Origin: Gammaproteobacteria bacterium
Lineage (GTDB): Bacteria; Pseudomonadota; Gammaproteobacteria; Pseudomonadales; Halieaceae
Assembly: GCA_030427085.1 (NCBI GenBank)
Contig: JAUHXH010000001.1
Span: 1,240,001-1,304,000, forward strand
DNA length: 64,000 nucleotides
Reading direction: 5' to 3'
The position numbers were made by a program, and so were the translations under genes. Below, in pieces: positions 55,501 to 64,000 of the stretch; position 1 is the stretch's first letter; every line of letters begins with the position of its first letter. The notes beneath the pieces are model-generated. The model was not told the DNA's origin and did not search any database. It worked only from the letters and a program-made list of their open reading frames with translations.

Positions 55501-56073
55501 ATGTCCAAAGCTCCCACCGATCCCGCCAGTAAAGTACTGTGCGAACGGGTCACCGAACTGCGAAATCGCCACGGTTACACGCTGGATCAACTGGCCGCCG
55601 CCTCCGGCGTGAGTCGTTCCATGCTCAGCCAGATCGAGCGAGGCCAGGCCAACCCCACTCTGGCAGTCACCCACCGTATCGCCCAGGCCTTCGACATGAC
55701 CATCGGGGAACTGGTGGATCAGCCGGGCAGCCGCTCCAACATAGAAATAGTCCACGGAAGCGATCCCAACAACCTGTTTCGAGCCGATGGCGAATGTGAA
55801 ATCCGCACCCTTTCCCCCCTGCACATGGAAAAAAACGTGGAGTTCTACGATATTTCCCTGCAGCCAGGCGCGGCGCTGGAGAGCGCCCCGCACTTCGACG
55901 GCACCCGGGAACTGTTCACCGTTAGCAGTGGGCGCGCCCGCATCGAAGCCGACCAGACCGTGTGCGAACTGGACACCGGTGACACCGCCCACTATCGGGC
56001 AGACATCCCGCACAGCATCATCAACATCAGCGACGAAACTTTGCGCGGCTATCTGGTGGTGACCTACCGATGA
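55501..56073 (+). CDS. XRE-family regulator with cupin domain
   Basis: 190 residues. N-terminal HTH (about 15-65; YTLDQLAAASGVSRSMLSQIERG, in part) and C-terminal cupin (about 110-188; LQPGAALESAPHFDGTRELF). This class senses small molecules, often amino acids or polyamines, and controls neighbours. Divergence from tdh-kbl suggests control of threonine catabolism. Its stop overlaps the thioesterase start by 4 bp. Confidence 0.9.
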   Translation: MSKAPTDPASKVLCERVTELRNRHGYTLDQLAAASGVSRSMLSQIERGQANPTLAVTHRIAQAFDMTIGELVDQPGSRSNIEIVHGSDPNNLFRADGECEIRTLSPLHMEKNVEFYDISLQPGAALESAPHFDGTRELFTVSSGRARIEADQTVCELDTGDTAHYRADIPHSIINISDETLRGYLVVTYR

Positions 56074-56855
56074 GCGACTGTTACTTCACCACTGCCGACG
56101 GCGAATGGTTCACTCCCACTGATATCTGCCGCGGCCCCTGGTCCGAGGATTCCTGCCACGCAGGTCCGCCTACTGGCATGCTGGCACGCGCGCTGGAGAG
56201 TTTGTTCCCGGAGCACCAGCTAACCAGGATTACGGTCAACCTGACTCGGGCCGTGCCGATGGCCGGCTTCCGCATTATCGCGGAGGCAGGGCACGCCGGG
56301 CGCTCAGTGGCAACCTCCACCGCCACGCTGGTAGATAGCGAGGGCCGCGCGCTGGTAACAGCCCAGGGCATGCACCTGGCCGGAGTGCCCGCCGACAACC
56401 TGCCTTCAGTGCCTTACACACCGCCTGCACTGGCAGGTGTCCACAGTCGAGACTTTCCTATTCGCCGCGCCGCCGGGCACCAACTCACCAGTTTCCGGCA
56501 CAGCGCGGAATTTTATTATCCCGAAGACCAGAACCTGGAGCCGGGACCCTTGATTGCCTGGATGCGCTGTCCACCGCTGCTCGCCGACGAAGTGCCCAGC
56601 CCGTTCCAGCGTATCTGCCCCCTGGCCGATTGCGGCAATGGCTTCTCCCGCAATGCCGAACCCTGGGACGTCAGCTTCATCAATCCGGATCTGACCGTGG
56701 TGTTACACCGCCAACCCGAAGGAGACTGGTTGGGTATGGATGCCGTCTCCCGCTGGGAAGACAGCGGCATTGGCATGTCAGACGCCCTGCTGTTTGACCA
56801 GCAGGGGGCGGTGGGACGAGCTGTGCAAACCCTGTTACTGCGAAAAACGCGATAA
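56070..56855 (+). CDS. Acyl-CoA thioesterase-like (double hotdog) protein
   Basis: 261 residues with two hotdog halves. The first shows CRGPWSEDSCHAGPPTGMLARALE and LTRAVPMAGF (both in part), the second DVSFINPDLTVVLHRQPEGDWLGMDA. The pattern is the 4HBT_3/TesB-like thioesterase family, hydrolysing acyl-CoA; the catalytic Asp of TesB is in the INPDLTV region. ATGA overlap with the regulator indicates coupling, although its link to threonine breakdown is not obvious. Confidence 0.85.
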   Translation: MSDCYFTTADGEWFTPTDICRGPWSEDSCHAGPPTGMLARALESLFPEHQLTRITVNLTRAVPMAGFRIIAEAGHAGRSVATSTATLVDSEGRALVTAQGMHLAGVPADNLPSVPYTPPALAGVHSRDFPIRRAAGHQLTSFRHSAEFYYPEDQNLEPGPLIAWMRCPPLLADEVPSPFQRICPLADCGNGFSRNAEPWDVSFINPDLTVVLHRQPEGDWLGMDAVSRWEDSGIGMSDALLFDQQGAVGRAVQTLLLRKTR

Positions 56856-56907
56856 ACGGTAACACTGCACTGGCAAGCTGGCGGGTTTAAGCTGCTGGGG
56901 CAACACC

Positions 56908-58764
56908 TTGTCTGACCATTTTGACCTGATCCGCCAACGCCTGGCACGGCGCCAATTACTGCGTGCCGGCGTTGCCACTTTCGGTGCGGCAGCGCTGTCG
57001 CCCCTGGCACACGCCGCCAGCGCCGCCAGCGCCGCCGGCGATAGCATGCCAGCGGGCTCGAGCGCGCCGGGCTTCCCTTCGCTACCACTGGGCCACGGCC
57101 GGAATCACGCACTGGCTGAGGGCTACCGCAGCAAAACCCTGATCCGCTGGGGTGACCCACTGGCCGCCGCTGACGCTGAACCTGAATTTCCACTCGATGC
57201 CAGCGCCCAGGCCCGGCGCTTCGGCTACAACAACGACTTCATCGCCTATCTGCCGCTGGACGGCAGCGAGCGGGGCCTCCTGTGTGTCAATCACGAATAC
57301 AGCATCCCGCACATGATGTTCCCCGGCTATGCCGATGAAGACAGTGCCATCGCCCAACTTCCAGTCGAGAGTATTCTGGCCGAAATGCATGCTGTGGGGC
57401 ACAGTGTGGTTGAGATTGCTCGTGACTCAAGCGGCTGGTCGGTAGTGGCTGAGAGCAAGTACCATCGCCGCCTTTCTCCCCTGACCTCCATGGCAGTCGA
57501 TGGACCAGCGGCTGGAGATGAGCGACTACAAACACAGCAAGACCCAGCGGGCAGATCCCTGCAGGGATTACTGGGCTGCTGCGCGGGAGGCGTCACCCCC
57601 TGGGGCACGGTGCTGATTGCCGAAGAGAACTTTGCCGATGTGTTTGCGGGCCAACCGGATCGGATCAAAGACAGTCACCCGGTAGAAGCACGGGCCATGT
57701 CCGACTACGACATCGGCGACGACAAAATCCACTGGGCCCGCGCCGACCGCCGCTTCGATATCGAGCACTCCCCCACCGAGTTCAATCGTTTCGGCTGGGT
57801 CGTGGAACTAGACCCCTACAACCCGAGCGCAACCCCGATAAAACACACAGCCCTGGGTCGCTGTGAACACGAAGGAGCGACCGTTGTTGCCGAACCTGGG
57901 AAACCCGTGGTGGTGTACAGCGGCGACGACAGCGAAGACCAGTTCGTCTACCGCTTCGTGTCCAGCGACACCTACCGCCCCGGTGATCGCGCGCACAACC
58001 TGCGGCTGTTAAGCACGGGCACTCTTTACGCAGCGCGCTTTGATGATTCCGGTAAGGGTGAATGGTTGGCACTGCAACACGGCGTGGGGCCGCTCGTTCC
58101 CGAGCAGGGATTTAACAGCCAGGCGGATGTACTGATTGACTGCCGGCGCGCCGCGCGCTTACTGGGTGCCACTCCGATGGATCGGCCCGAGGATGTCGAA
58201 ACCCACCCGGGTACTGGCCGAGTGTATGTCGCCCTGACCAAGAACAAGGACAAAACCGCCGGTAATGTCGCCAACCCCTGCGTACCCAATCCTGCGGGTC
58301 ATGTGGTAGAGCTACTGCCACCGGGCATCGATGGCGCACGCGATCACCTGGCTAATCACTTCACCTGGGATCTGTTCCTGCAGGGAGCTACCGAACAAAC
58401 TGCGGCGCCCGCTTTATCGAACCCGGATAACATCGCCTTTGATGCTCGTGAACGCCTGTGGATCAGCACCGATGGCTGCGAGGATTTCGGCCACAACGAC
58501 GGCTTGTGGTGTACCGCCACCAACGGACCGGAGCGGGCGCGACCACGCTGCCTACTGCGCTGTCCGGATGGGGCCGAAGCGTGCGGGCCGACATTCACGC
58601 CGGACGGTCGCACTCTGTTTGTCGCCATCCAACATCCTGGCGATATGGACGGTAGCAGCTACGACAAGCCAGCAACGCGCTGGCCTGACTTCGACTCGAC
58701 AATACCACCACGCCCGTCCGTTATCGCCATAGAACGCTCCGATGGCAAATTAATCGGAGATTAA
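56908..58764 (+). CDS. PhoX-like (DUF839) phosphatase, Tat-exported
   Basis: 618 residues. N-terminal Tat signal with ARRQLLRAGVATFGAAALSP (12-31) and cleavage near AHA. The rest is the PhoX/DUF839 propeller: LCVNHEYSIPHMMFPGY (in part), WGTVLIAEENFADVF, RFGWVVELDPYNP, CEHEGATVV, EDQFVYRFVSS and PDNIAFDARERLWISTDG. Family members are calcium/iron alkaline phosphatases that scavenge phosphate from esters. The start is a TTG at 56908 with GGGG 10 nt upstream; no better start precedes the Tat motif. The TonB receptor gene converges on it. Confidence 0.9.
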   Translation: MSDHFDLIRQRLARRQLLRAGVATFGAAALSPLAHAASAASAAGDSMPAGSSAPGFPSLPLGHGRNHALAEGYRSKTLIRWGDPLAAADAEPEFPLDASAQARRFGYNNDFIAYLPLDGSERGLLCVNHEYSIPHMMFPGYADEDSAIAQLPVESILAEMHAVGHSVVEIARDSSGWSVVAESKYHRRLSPLTSMAVDGPAAGDERLQTQQDPAGRSLQGLLGCCAGGVTPWGTVLIAEENFADVFAGQPDRIKDSHPVEARAMSDYDIGDDKIHWARADRRFDIEHSPTEFNRFGWVVELDPYNPSATPIKHTALGRCEHEGATVVAEPGKPVVVYSGDDSEDQFVYRFVSSDTYRPGDRAHNLRLLSTGTLYAARFDDSGKGEWLALQHGVGPLVPEQGFNSQADVLIDCRRAARLLGATPMDRPEDVETHPGTGRVYVALTKNKDKTAGNVANPCVPNPAGHVVELLPPGIDGARDHLANHFTWDLFLQGATEQTAAPALSNPDNIAFDARERLWISTDGCEDFGHNDGLWCTATNGPERARPRCLLRCPDGAEACGPTFTPDGRTLFVAIQHPGDMDGSSYDKPATRWPDFDSTIPPRPSVIAIERSDGKLIGD

Positions 58765-58797
58765 AAAAATGGGGGCAACGCCCTGGCGATGCCCCCA
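58763..58797 (-). terminator. Rho-independent terminator of the TonB receptor gene
   Basis: Minus strand: TGGGGGCA-12 nt-TGCCCCCA followed by TTTTTTT. It lies 24 bp after the receptor stop and overlaps the last two bases of the phosphatase stop codon. Confidence 0.88.
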
Positions 58798-58820
58798 CTG
58801 TTCAACGCTTGAACTCTGAA

Positions 58821-61625
58821 CTAGAAGTTAACCACGTTCACACCCAGCACGTAGGTCGGGCCATACTCTTCGTACTGCCAGTTGTAGCGCGAGTTGTCCT
58901 GAAAGGCGTAGCGGGGCTCATCGTTGAGGTTGATACCCTGGAAGTAGACCTGAATACTGGGCGTAAGGTCATACTTCACCGACAGGTCCAGTTGGGTATG
59001 CTCGCTCATGTAAACGTCTGACGCTTCATCGGAGCCAACCACAATCAACTGCTCAGACTTGTAGTTCAGCGCCAGACGCAACTGCAGGCCGTAGTTCTCG
59101 TAGCCCAGCATGACGTTACCCACCTCCGGCGCCTGCTGTGGCAAATCGACGTCGCGACCTTCAAACTCGGCGTCACTGTCGCTGAGAGTTGCGTTCACTC
59201 CGAACATAAAACCGTTGTCGAAGTTACGTACCCAGGCCAGTTCTAAACCCAGTAGTTCCGCACCGCCGCCGTTAACGAACTGGAGCGCATCCACGTCGGT
59301 GATTTGCGAAGCGGGGACATTGACCAGATTTAACCAGGATGTCAGGTCCAGTGTGTCAGACACGTCGGCTTGCGCGATGAAGTTGTCGATGTCCTTGTAG
59401 AACAGGCCGGCACTCAGCACGCCCACATCGCCGGGGTAGTATTCAAAGGACAGGTCGAAGTTAACCGATTCGTACGGGTCCAGGTCAGCGTTGCCCAGTT
59501 CCTCGATCACGAATTCCGTTTCGCCGTCTTCCTCTTCGATTTCCGCCAGTGAGGACGGATTCAGCGCGCCAAAGCTCGGCCGCGACAAGGTCTGGCTGAG
59601 CGCTGCACGCGCCACCCAGTTCTCGCCACCGTTATAGCGCAACAGGAAGCTGGGCAGGATGTAGTCGTAGTCGGAGTCAAAGCTGGTATCGCCGAAGCCG
59701 GTCGCCTCACGATCCTCAGTTTCACTTTCGTATACCGTACCGGCAGCGCCGCTGCTGGACAGTTCGGTCAGCTCGTATCGCAAACCGGCAATTGCACGCC
59801 AGTCACCGATATCAGTGGTCAACATGATGTAGGCCGCTTTCACGTCCTCTTCGACGACATAGTCGCCAACCGTCGATTCGGTCAAGGTCTCGTCGGCATT
59901 CAGGTTATCGGCACCCAGTTGGCCTGCAAAACTGCGAATTGCGCCGGGTGACAGCCCAAAACCAAACATTGGCTGCAGCAGGTTGTAGTCTACAAACTGG
60001 TCAGTGGCGAAGTCTGCGGCGGTAAACTCACCCAGGCTGTCGAAGTCGTCGTAGACTTCGATGGTGGATTCCCGGGTTTTTTCCCGGCTGCGCCACAGGC
60101 CACCAAATTTCACTACCGACGGTGCACCCGCCAGATTGAATTCGCGACTGATATCGAGATTCAGCGTAACAGCCTCGTCTTCGACCAGGTTGTCTTCCAC
60201 CACCAATTCGTCCAGTTCAAATTCCTGGGGCGCGTAAGCCAGTGCATCTACGCGGAAATCGGGAATTTCACCGAAGCTGTTGATCGCCAGGGGCGCGTCG
60301 GGCCCAGCGAAATCCGTATCACGGCGATCCGGCTCCGCCTCTTCCGCATAGCTGTAACCCACCGCGTACTCGAAGGTCCAGCGGCCAACCAGGTTTTTAC
60401 CGCCCAGGCTGGTGGACAGGATTTGCTGGGTTTCTGTACGGTCCTTCAGGCTACGCTGATATTCCGCTTCTTCGAAGGAAGCGGCGTTCCTGGAGATAGA
60501 GACGAGAGTATCTTCATCGGGCTCTACTTCCATGCGCTGACGGATCTCGAAGTCCTCGAAATCGCTGAACAGGGTGCGCAGGTAATACTCACTGGCGTCC
60601 GTGGGGCGCCAGTCCAGGTTGACCGCCAGACCAGTCCGCTCACGGGTGATAGCGTAGTCGCGGAATTCGGGCTGCTCGGGGTAGCGATAATCGTCAAACT
60701 CGACCCACCCCCCGTCGTGCTCCAGATTCTTCGAGCCGAAATCGCGCTCAGACCAGGTCAGTGCGGCAGCAACAGCAAAGGTGTCATTCCACTGATCGGA
60801 ATAGGTGGCGGACAGCTTCGGTGAATATTCGCCCACCAGATCGTTGTAGCCGCCCTCGGCGCTCGCTTTCCAGTAAGTGCCATCACGGTCAAAACCGCTG
60901 AGACTCTTCACATTCACGGTACCGCCGATCGCATCCCCTTCCATGTCGGCAGTAAAGGTTTTGTGGACTTCCAATGTCTCCAGCAGGTCACTGGGGATCA
61001 CGTCCAGCGCCACCGCGCGTTGATCGGCATCCGGCGAACCCACTTCCAGGCCGTTGATGTTGACCGTCGCCAGACTAGGGGACAGACCCCGAATACCCAC
61101 ATAGCGACCTTCCCCCTGGTCGCGCTCGATAAACACACCCGGCGCACGTTGCAGGGCCTCGGCGATATTGGAGTCGGGCAAGTTGCCCACCGTATCCGCG
61201 CTGATCACATCGACGATGTTGTTTGCCGCACGTTGCTGGTTCAGCGCCCGGGCGATGGAGCCGCGCTGGCCGTGAACGATCAGGTTTTCCATTCCGGGCA
61301 CGTCTTCGCCAATCTGGACGTTGTGGACCGCGATGCCTTGTTCGCCAACGGTCACACGGCTCTCCACTTTATCCGCCCCCAGGTAGTTCACTACCAGGGT
61401 GTAGGTTCCAGGCGGAACATCGGCAAACACATAGCGCCCGTCTTCACTGGTACGGGCCTGCAGGTTCAATTCCTTCAGGGTCACCATGGCGGAACCGAAG
61501 AAGGCCTCTTCCCCCTGGTCAGTGACCCGGCCTTCCAGTCGCGCCGCCTGACTATTGGCCGCGAGCAGCGCTCCGCCACACATCATGACAGCCGCCAGCA
61601 CCTTCCGATCAAATGGTATGTTCAC
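58821..61625 (-). CDS. TonB-dependent receptor (Xanthomonas/Caulobacter type)
   Basis: 934 residues. Signal peptide (about 1-28), a CarboxypepD_reg-like domain (about 29-100; ARLEGRVTDQGEEAFFG, GRYVFADVPPGTYTL), a plug (about 125-240; ADTVGNLPDSNIAEALQRAPGV, GLSPSLATVNINGLEV, in part) and a long 22-strand barrel ending VLGVNVVNF with terminal Phe. The plug motif and size fit the TIGR01782-type family, commonly importing carbohydrates or large organic ligands. The GTG at 61623-61625 has GGGGA upstream. Convergent with the PhoX-like gene. Confidence 0.93.
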   Translation of the reverse strand: MNIPFDRKVLAAVMMCGGALLAANSQAARLEGRVTDQGEEAFFGSAMVTLKELNLQARTSEDGRYVFADVPPGTYTLVVNYLGADKVESRVTVGEQGIAVHNVQIGEDVPGMENLIVHGQRGSIARALNQQRAANNIVDVISADTVGNLPDSNIAEALQRAPGVFIERDQGEGRYVGIRGLSPSLATVNINGLEVGSPDADQRAVALDVIPSDLLETLEVHKTFTADMEGDAIGGTVNVKSLSGFDRDGTYWKASAEGGYNDLVGEYSPKLSATYSDQWNDTFAVAAALTWSERDFGSKNLEHDGGWVEFDDYRYPEQPEFRDYAITRERTGLAVNLDWRPTDASEYYLRTLFSDFEDFEIRQRMEVEPDEDTLVSISRNAASFEEAEYQRSLKDRTETQQILSTSLGGKNLVGRWTFEYAVGYSYAEEAEPDRRDTDFAGPDAPLAINSFGEIPDFRVDALAYAPQEFELDELVVEDNLVEDEAVTLNLDISREFNLAGAPSVVKFGGLWRSREKTRESTIEVYDDFDSLGEFTAADFATDQFVDYNLLQPMFGFGLSPGAIRSFAGQLGADNLNADETLTESTVGDYVVEEDVKAAYIMLTTDIGDWRAIAGLRYELTELSSSGAAGTVYESETEDREATGFGDTSFDSDYDYILPSFLLRYNGGENWVARAALSQTLSRPSFGALNPSSLAEIEEEDGETEFVIEELGNADLDPYESVNFDLSFEYYPGDVGVLSAGLFYKDIDNFIAQADVSDTLDLTSWLNLVNVPASQITDVDALQFVNGGGAELLGLELAWVRNFDNGFMFGVNATLSDSDAEFEGRDVDLPQQAPEVGNVMLGYENYGLQLRLALNYKSEQLIVVGSDEASDVYMSEHTQLDLSVKYDLTPSIQVYFQGINLNDEPRYAFQDNSRYNWQYEEYGPTYVLGVNVVNF

Positions 61626-61768
61626 TCGTTTTTCCCCAGTTGTATTTTTGAGTGGCAACACCGTAGTACCGATCTGTGACATTCAGGTTGCAAGTGTGTG
61701 AAAGATGTATGCACACGCTCCCGCAGTTCAGGTGCGCGAACCCGGTTGAACGCGTATCATTGCGGCCC

Positions 61769-63010
61769 ATGTCGACGAATCGCTTTCCGCCCAAACAATT
61801 CCCCTGGCGTTCCGCCGGGGCACTGTTCTTTTTTGTCTCTGCCCTCATCGGCTTCGAGTCGGGAGTAGCGGTCACCGAGCGCCCCGACATCGTGGACGCC
61901 GGCACCCTCACCCGTGCCTATTACAGCCTGAGCCTGTTCGTGGTGGGTGGCGTGGACCTGGGTACACCTTACGGTGGCACCCCCTGGGCCCTGGGACTGG
62001 TCTGGTTGTCCTACTTCGGCGCCCCCATCCTCGCGGCCTCTACCCTGATCGGTGCGCTGTTGCGCGCGCTGGCGCCGCAGAGTTGGGGTTTGCGCCGCCT
62101 CAAGGACCACGTGATTGTGGTGGGCGATGGCGAGTTGGCGCTGAGTTACCTGCGCGTGTTACGCGAACACCAACCGCGAGTGTCTCTGGTGGTGGTCAGC
62201 TCCAGTGCCCAGTCGCCGGTACGGCCGGAATTGGAAGAGGACTTCGGGGCCCGAGTGGTAACGGGCGACCCAACACATGAGTACTTCCTGAAACGCCTTC
62301 GCGTGCAACGAGCGCGGCGAATTCTCTTGCTGGATGACAACAGCCTGCGCAGCTATGAAGCCGCGAGCATCCTGCTCCATCTGGCCCCGGATATGGGCAA
62401 CCGCATCGTGATCCACTGCGGCAACCTGCGCTTTATGCGGGCCATGGAAAACACCCGCGTGGCGAAGATGTGTGAAACTTTCAACACTTATCACCTGGCC
62501 GCTTCAGGCCTGGTACGCAGCCACTTGCTCCACCATTTCCGGGATACTCACAGCCGCGATAAAGTTGTGCTGGCGGGTTTTGGTCGCTTCGGGCAAACCA
62601 TTCTGGAAGAGCTGCAAAAAAGCGCCGCCGACGAGATCGACACCGTGATGATTATCGACAAGGACGCCCACCGGCGCATTCTGGTGGCGGACGAGCAAAT
62701 GAAATACGCCGGTGGTTACAAGCGCAAACTCTATGAAGGCGATATTTCTCATCCCGAGGTGTGGCAGCAGGTAAGGCACGAAAACAAATTGCTCGGCGAC
62801 AACGCCGTGTTCGTGCTGGGCACCGGTCGTGAGGAAGAGAACCTGCGCACCGCACTGTGGATTCGCCGGCAGTCCCCGGAAGCGCTGGTCATCGCGCGCA
62901 GTAGCACCCAGTCCCACTTCGCCACGGAAGTGGGCGAGGACCACGATATCGTCAGTATCAGCATCAACCAGCTGGTAGAGGACAATATCCCCCGCGCCTG
63001 GCTGAACTGA
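61769..63010 (+). CDS. Two-TM channel-like protein with two RCK/TrkA-N domains
   Basis: 413 residues. TM1 (about 17-37), a re-entrant loop (about 46-70), TM2 (about 72-100), then two tandem TrkA-N/RCK Rossmann domains: GDGELALSYL (119-128) and GFGRFGQTIL (270-279) with acidic residues after the second strand. The plan is that of ligand-gated K+ channels, but where the selectivity filter TVGYGD should be, the sequence is VVGGVDLGTP (58-67). It may therefore conduct differently or serve as a regulatory subunit. I start at 61769 (MSTNRF); an upstream in-frame start at 61676 adds 31 unlikely residues. Divergent from the TonB receptor. Confidence 0.83.
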   Translation: MSTNRFPPKQFPWRSAGALFFFVSALIGFESGVAVTERPDIVDAGTLTRAYYSLSLFVVGGVDLGTPYGGTPWALGLVWLSYFGAPILAASTLIGALLRALAPQSWGLRRLKDHVIVVGDGELALSYLRVLREHQPRVSLVVVSSSAQSPVRPELEEDFGARVVTGDPTHEYFLKRLRVQRARRILLLDDNSLRSYEAASILLHLAPDMGNRIVIHCGNLRFMRAMENTRVAKMCETFNTYHLAASGLVRSHLLHHFRDTHSRDKVVLAGFGRFGQTILEELQKSAADEIDTVMIIDKDAHRRILVADEQMKYAGGYKRKLYEGDISHPEVWQQVRHENKLLGDNAVFVLGTGREEENLRTALWIRRQSPEALVIARSSTQSHFATEVGEDHDIVSISINQLVEDNIPRAWLN

Positions 63011-63021
63011 TACCGACCGGC

Positions 63022-64000
63022 TTACTCCCCTATCGCCAGCAGCGCGAGTTCAGGGCTCGTCATGGTGCCACTCGACACGATCTGCCGCGCCAGCTCGATA
63101 TCTGGCGCAAAGTAGCGATCTTCCTGATAGAAGGGCACATCCGTGCGCACCCTCTCATGCAGGCGCTGCAAACTACGGGACGTTTTTAACGGCCCCCGGA
63201 AATCGATCCCTTGGCAGGCGGCCAATAACTCCACCGCCAGCACGCCGGCGGTGTTGTTGGCCATGTCTTGCAGGCGCCGGGCGGCGAAGGTGGCCATGCT
63301 GACATGGTCCTCCTGATTGGCCGAGGTGGGCAAGCTGTCCACCGACGCCGGATGCGCGAGTGTTTTGTTCTCGCTCGCCAGCGCGGCGGCCGTGACCTGG
63401 GCGATCATAAAACCTGAATTCAGGCCGCCGTTCTCCACCAGGAACGGGGGGAGTTGGCTGAGGTGGGAATCGATCAACAACGCCATACGCCGTTCCGACA
63501 GCGCGCCAATTTCCGCGATCACAATCGCCAACAAATCAGCGACCTGCGCCACGGGCTCGGCATGGAAGTTGCCACCGGAAAGCACTTCGCCGGCTTCGGG
63601 GAACACCAGCGGATTATCCGACACGGCATTGGCTTCGATGGTTAGCACACGTGATGCGTGGCGCAGATTGTCCAGACAGGCCCCGAGCACCTGAGGCTGG
63701 CAGCGTAGAGAATACGGGTCCTGTACACGGGTGCAGTCCAGGTGGGATGCTCGAATCGCGCTACCGGCCAGCAGGGCCCGGAACACCGCTGCCACATCCT
63801 GTTGCCCCTGATGCCCGCGTACAGCGTGGATACGATCATCGAAGGGCGCATCACTGCCCAGTGCAGCATCTACAGAGAGTCCGCCAACCAGCACCGCAGA
63901 GTGCATGAGGCGTTCGCCGGCAAACAAACCTGACAATGCCAACGCGGTTGAAGTCTGGGTGCCGTTTAACAGCGCCAGGCCCTCTTTCGGACCGGGCACC
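63022..64000 (-). CDS. hutH: Histidine ammonia-lyase (5' part outside window)
   Basis: At least 326 residues of the C-terminal two-thirds; the N-terminus with the MIO-forming Ala-Ser-Gly lies beyond the right edge. Present: [14 protein letters not shown] near the window edge, [43 protein letters not shown] and [10 protein letters not shown], all typical of HutH, with the end [11 protein letters not shown]. It converts histidine to urocanate. A relative acting on tyrosine or phenylalanine cannot be wholly excluded without the N-terminus. 11 bp from the convergent RCK gene. Confidence 0.88.
   Translation of the reverse strand, partial: VPGPKEGLALLNGTQTSTALALSGLFAGERLMHSAVLVGGLSVDAALGSDAPFDDRIHAVRGHQGQQDVAAVFRALLAGSAIRASHLDCTRVQDPYSLRCQPQVLGACLDNLRHASRVLTIEANAVSDNPLVFPEAGEVLSGGNFHAEPVAQVADLLAIVIAEIGALSERRMALLIDSHLSQLPPFLVENGGLNSGFMIAQVTAAALASENKTLAHPASVDSLPTSANQEDHVSMATFAARRLQDMANNTAGVLAVELLAACQGIDFRGPLKTSRSLQRLHERVRTDVPFYQEDRYFAPDIELARQIVSSGTMTSPELALLAIGE

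Noticed and set aside
60963-61679. 238-codon open frame on the plus strand
   Set aside because: Antisense to the TonB receptor plug and signal region; no family similarity.

Overview
The window reads as ordinary chromosome of a GC-rich, aerobic, Gram-negative gammaproteobacterium, most likely a marine lipid-using lineage of the Halieaceae/Cellvibrionales type. That placement is inferred from gene content, not from a marker gene. The content behind it is: several acyl-CoA dehydrogenases, crotonases and a thiolase; a TonB-dependent receptor of the Caulobacter/Xanthomonas type; two PQQ dehydrogenases; a membrane pyrophosphatase; an RND pump; and a Tat-exported PhoX-like phosphatase. I found no rRNA, tRNA, CRISPR array, insertion sequence, phage gene or integrase. 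About 51 protein genes are packed tightly, often with 1-4 bp start/stop overlaps, and no gene-free stretch exceeds about 300 bp.

Layout. 1-6.1 kb: the start of an acyl-CoA dehydrogenase (cut by the window edge), then a degenerate GGDEF protein, an OruR-type AraC regulator and a DUF748 envelope protein. 6.1-8.5 kb: a SprT-like protease coupled to a LysR regulator that diverges from fpr, with a clean T-N11-A inverted repeat between them. 8.5-12.6 kb: an acyl-CoA synthetase and a secreted KatG. 12.8-20.7 kb: a two-armed acyl-CoA catabolic locus. The minus arm is nitronate monooxygenase, acyl-CoA dehydrogenase, alcohol dehydrogenase and a GXWXG/DUF4334 protein. The plus arm is TetR, an APH-fold kinase like those of ACAD10/11 and LvaA, enoyl-CoA hydratase and thiolase.

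20.8-28.8 kb is a minus-strand run of smaller metabolic and repair genes: PQQ dehydrogenase, AraC-Ogt protein, SDR, PanE, ATP-grasp protein and a patatin with a histone-H1-like tail, with one plus-strand GNAT. 29-38.3 kb (plus): RND adaptor and pump, a large DUF885 lipoprotein, a lipoprotein peptidyl-prolyl isomerase, ArfB and AvtA. 38.3-45.6 kb: fatty acid desaturase, membrane pyrophosphatase, two small secreted proteins, a VOC protein, a sodium:solute symporter and an FHA membrane protein. 45.7-52.4 kb: a PQQ sugar dehydrogenase fused to cytochrome c, then a five-gene minus-strand operon encoding a LolA-like protein, two FtsX/MacB-type permeases, their ATPase and an outer-membrane barrel. 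52.5-56.9 kb: a divergent crotonase, the kbl-tdh threonine-catabolic pair, and an XRE-cupin regulator with a thioesterase. 56.9-64 kb: PhoX-like phosphatase and TonB receptor (convergent), an RCK-type channel with an unusual filter, and the 3' part of a histidine ammonia-lyase gene.

The candidates for something little described are: (1) the LolA-like/FtsX2/ATPase/barrel operon at 47.2-52.4 kb, which looks like a complete inner-to-outer-membrane export route; (2) the two-RCK channel at 61.8-63.0 kb with VVGGVDLG where TVGYGD is expected; (3) the putative 4-hydroxyacyl-CoA kinase locus at 12.8-20.7 kb; and (4) the GGDEF protein that has lost its catalytic residues but kept its c-di-GMP-binding I-site.
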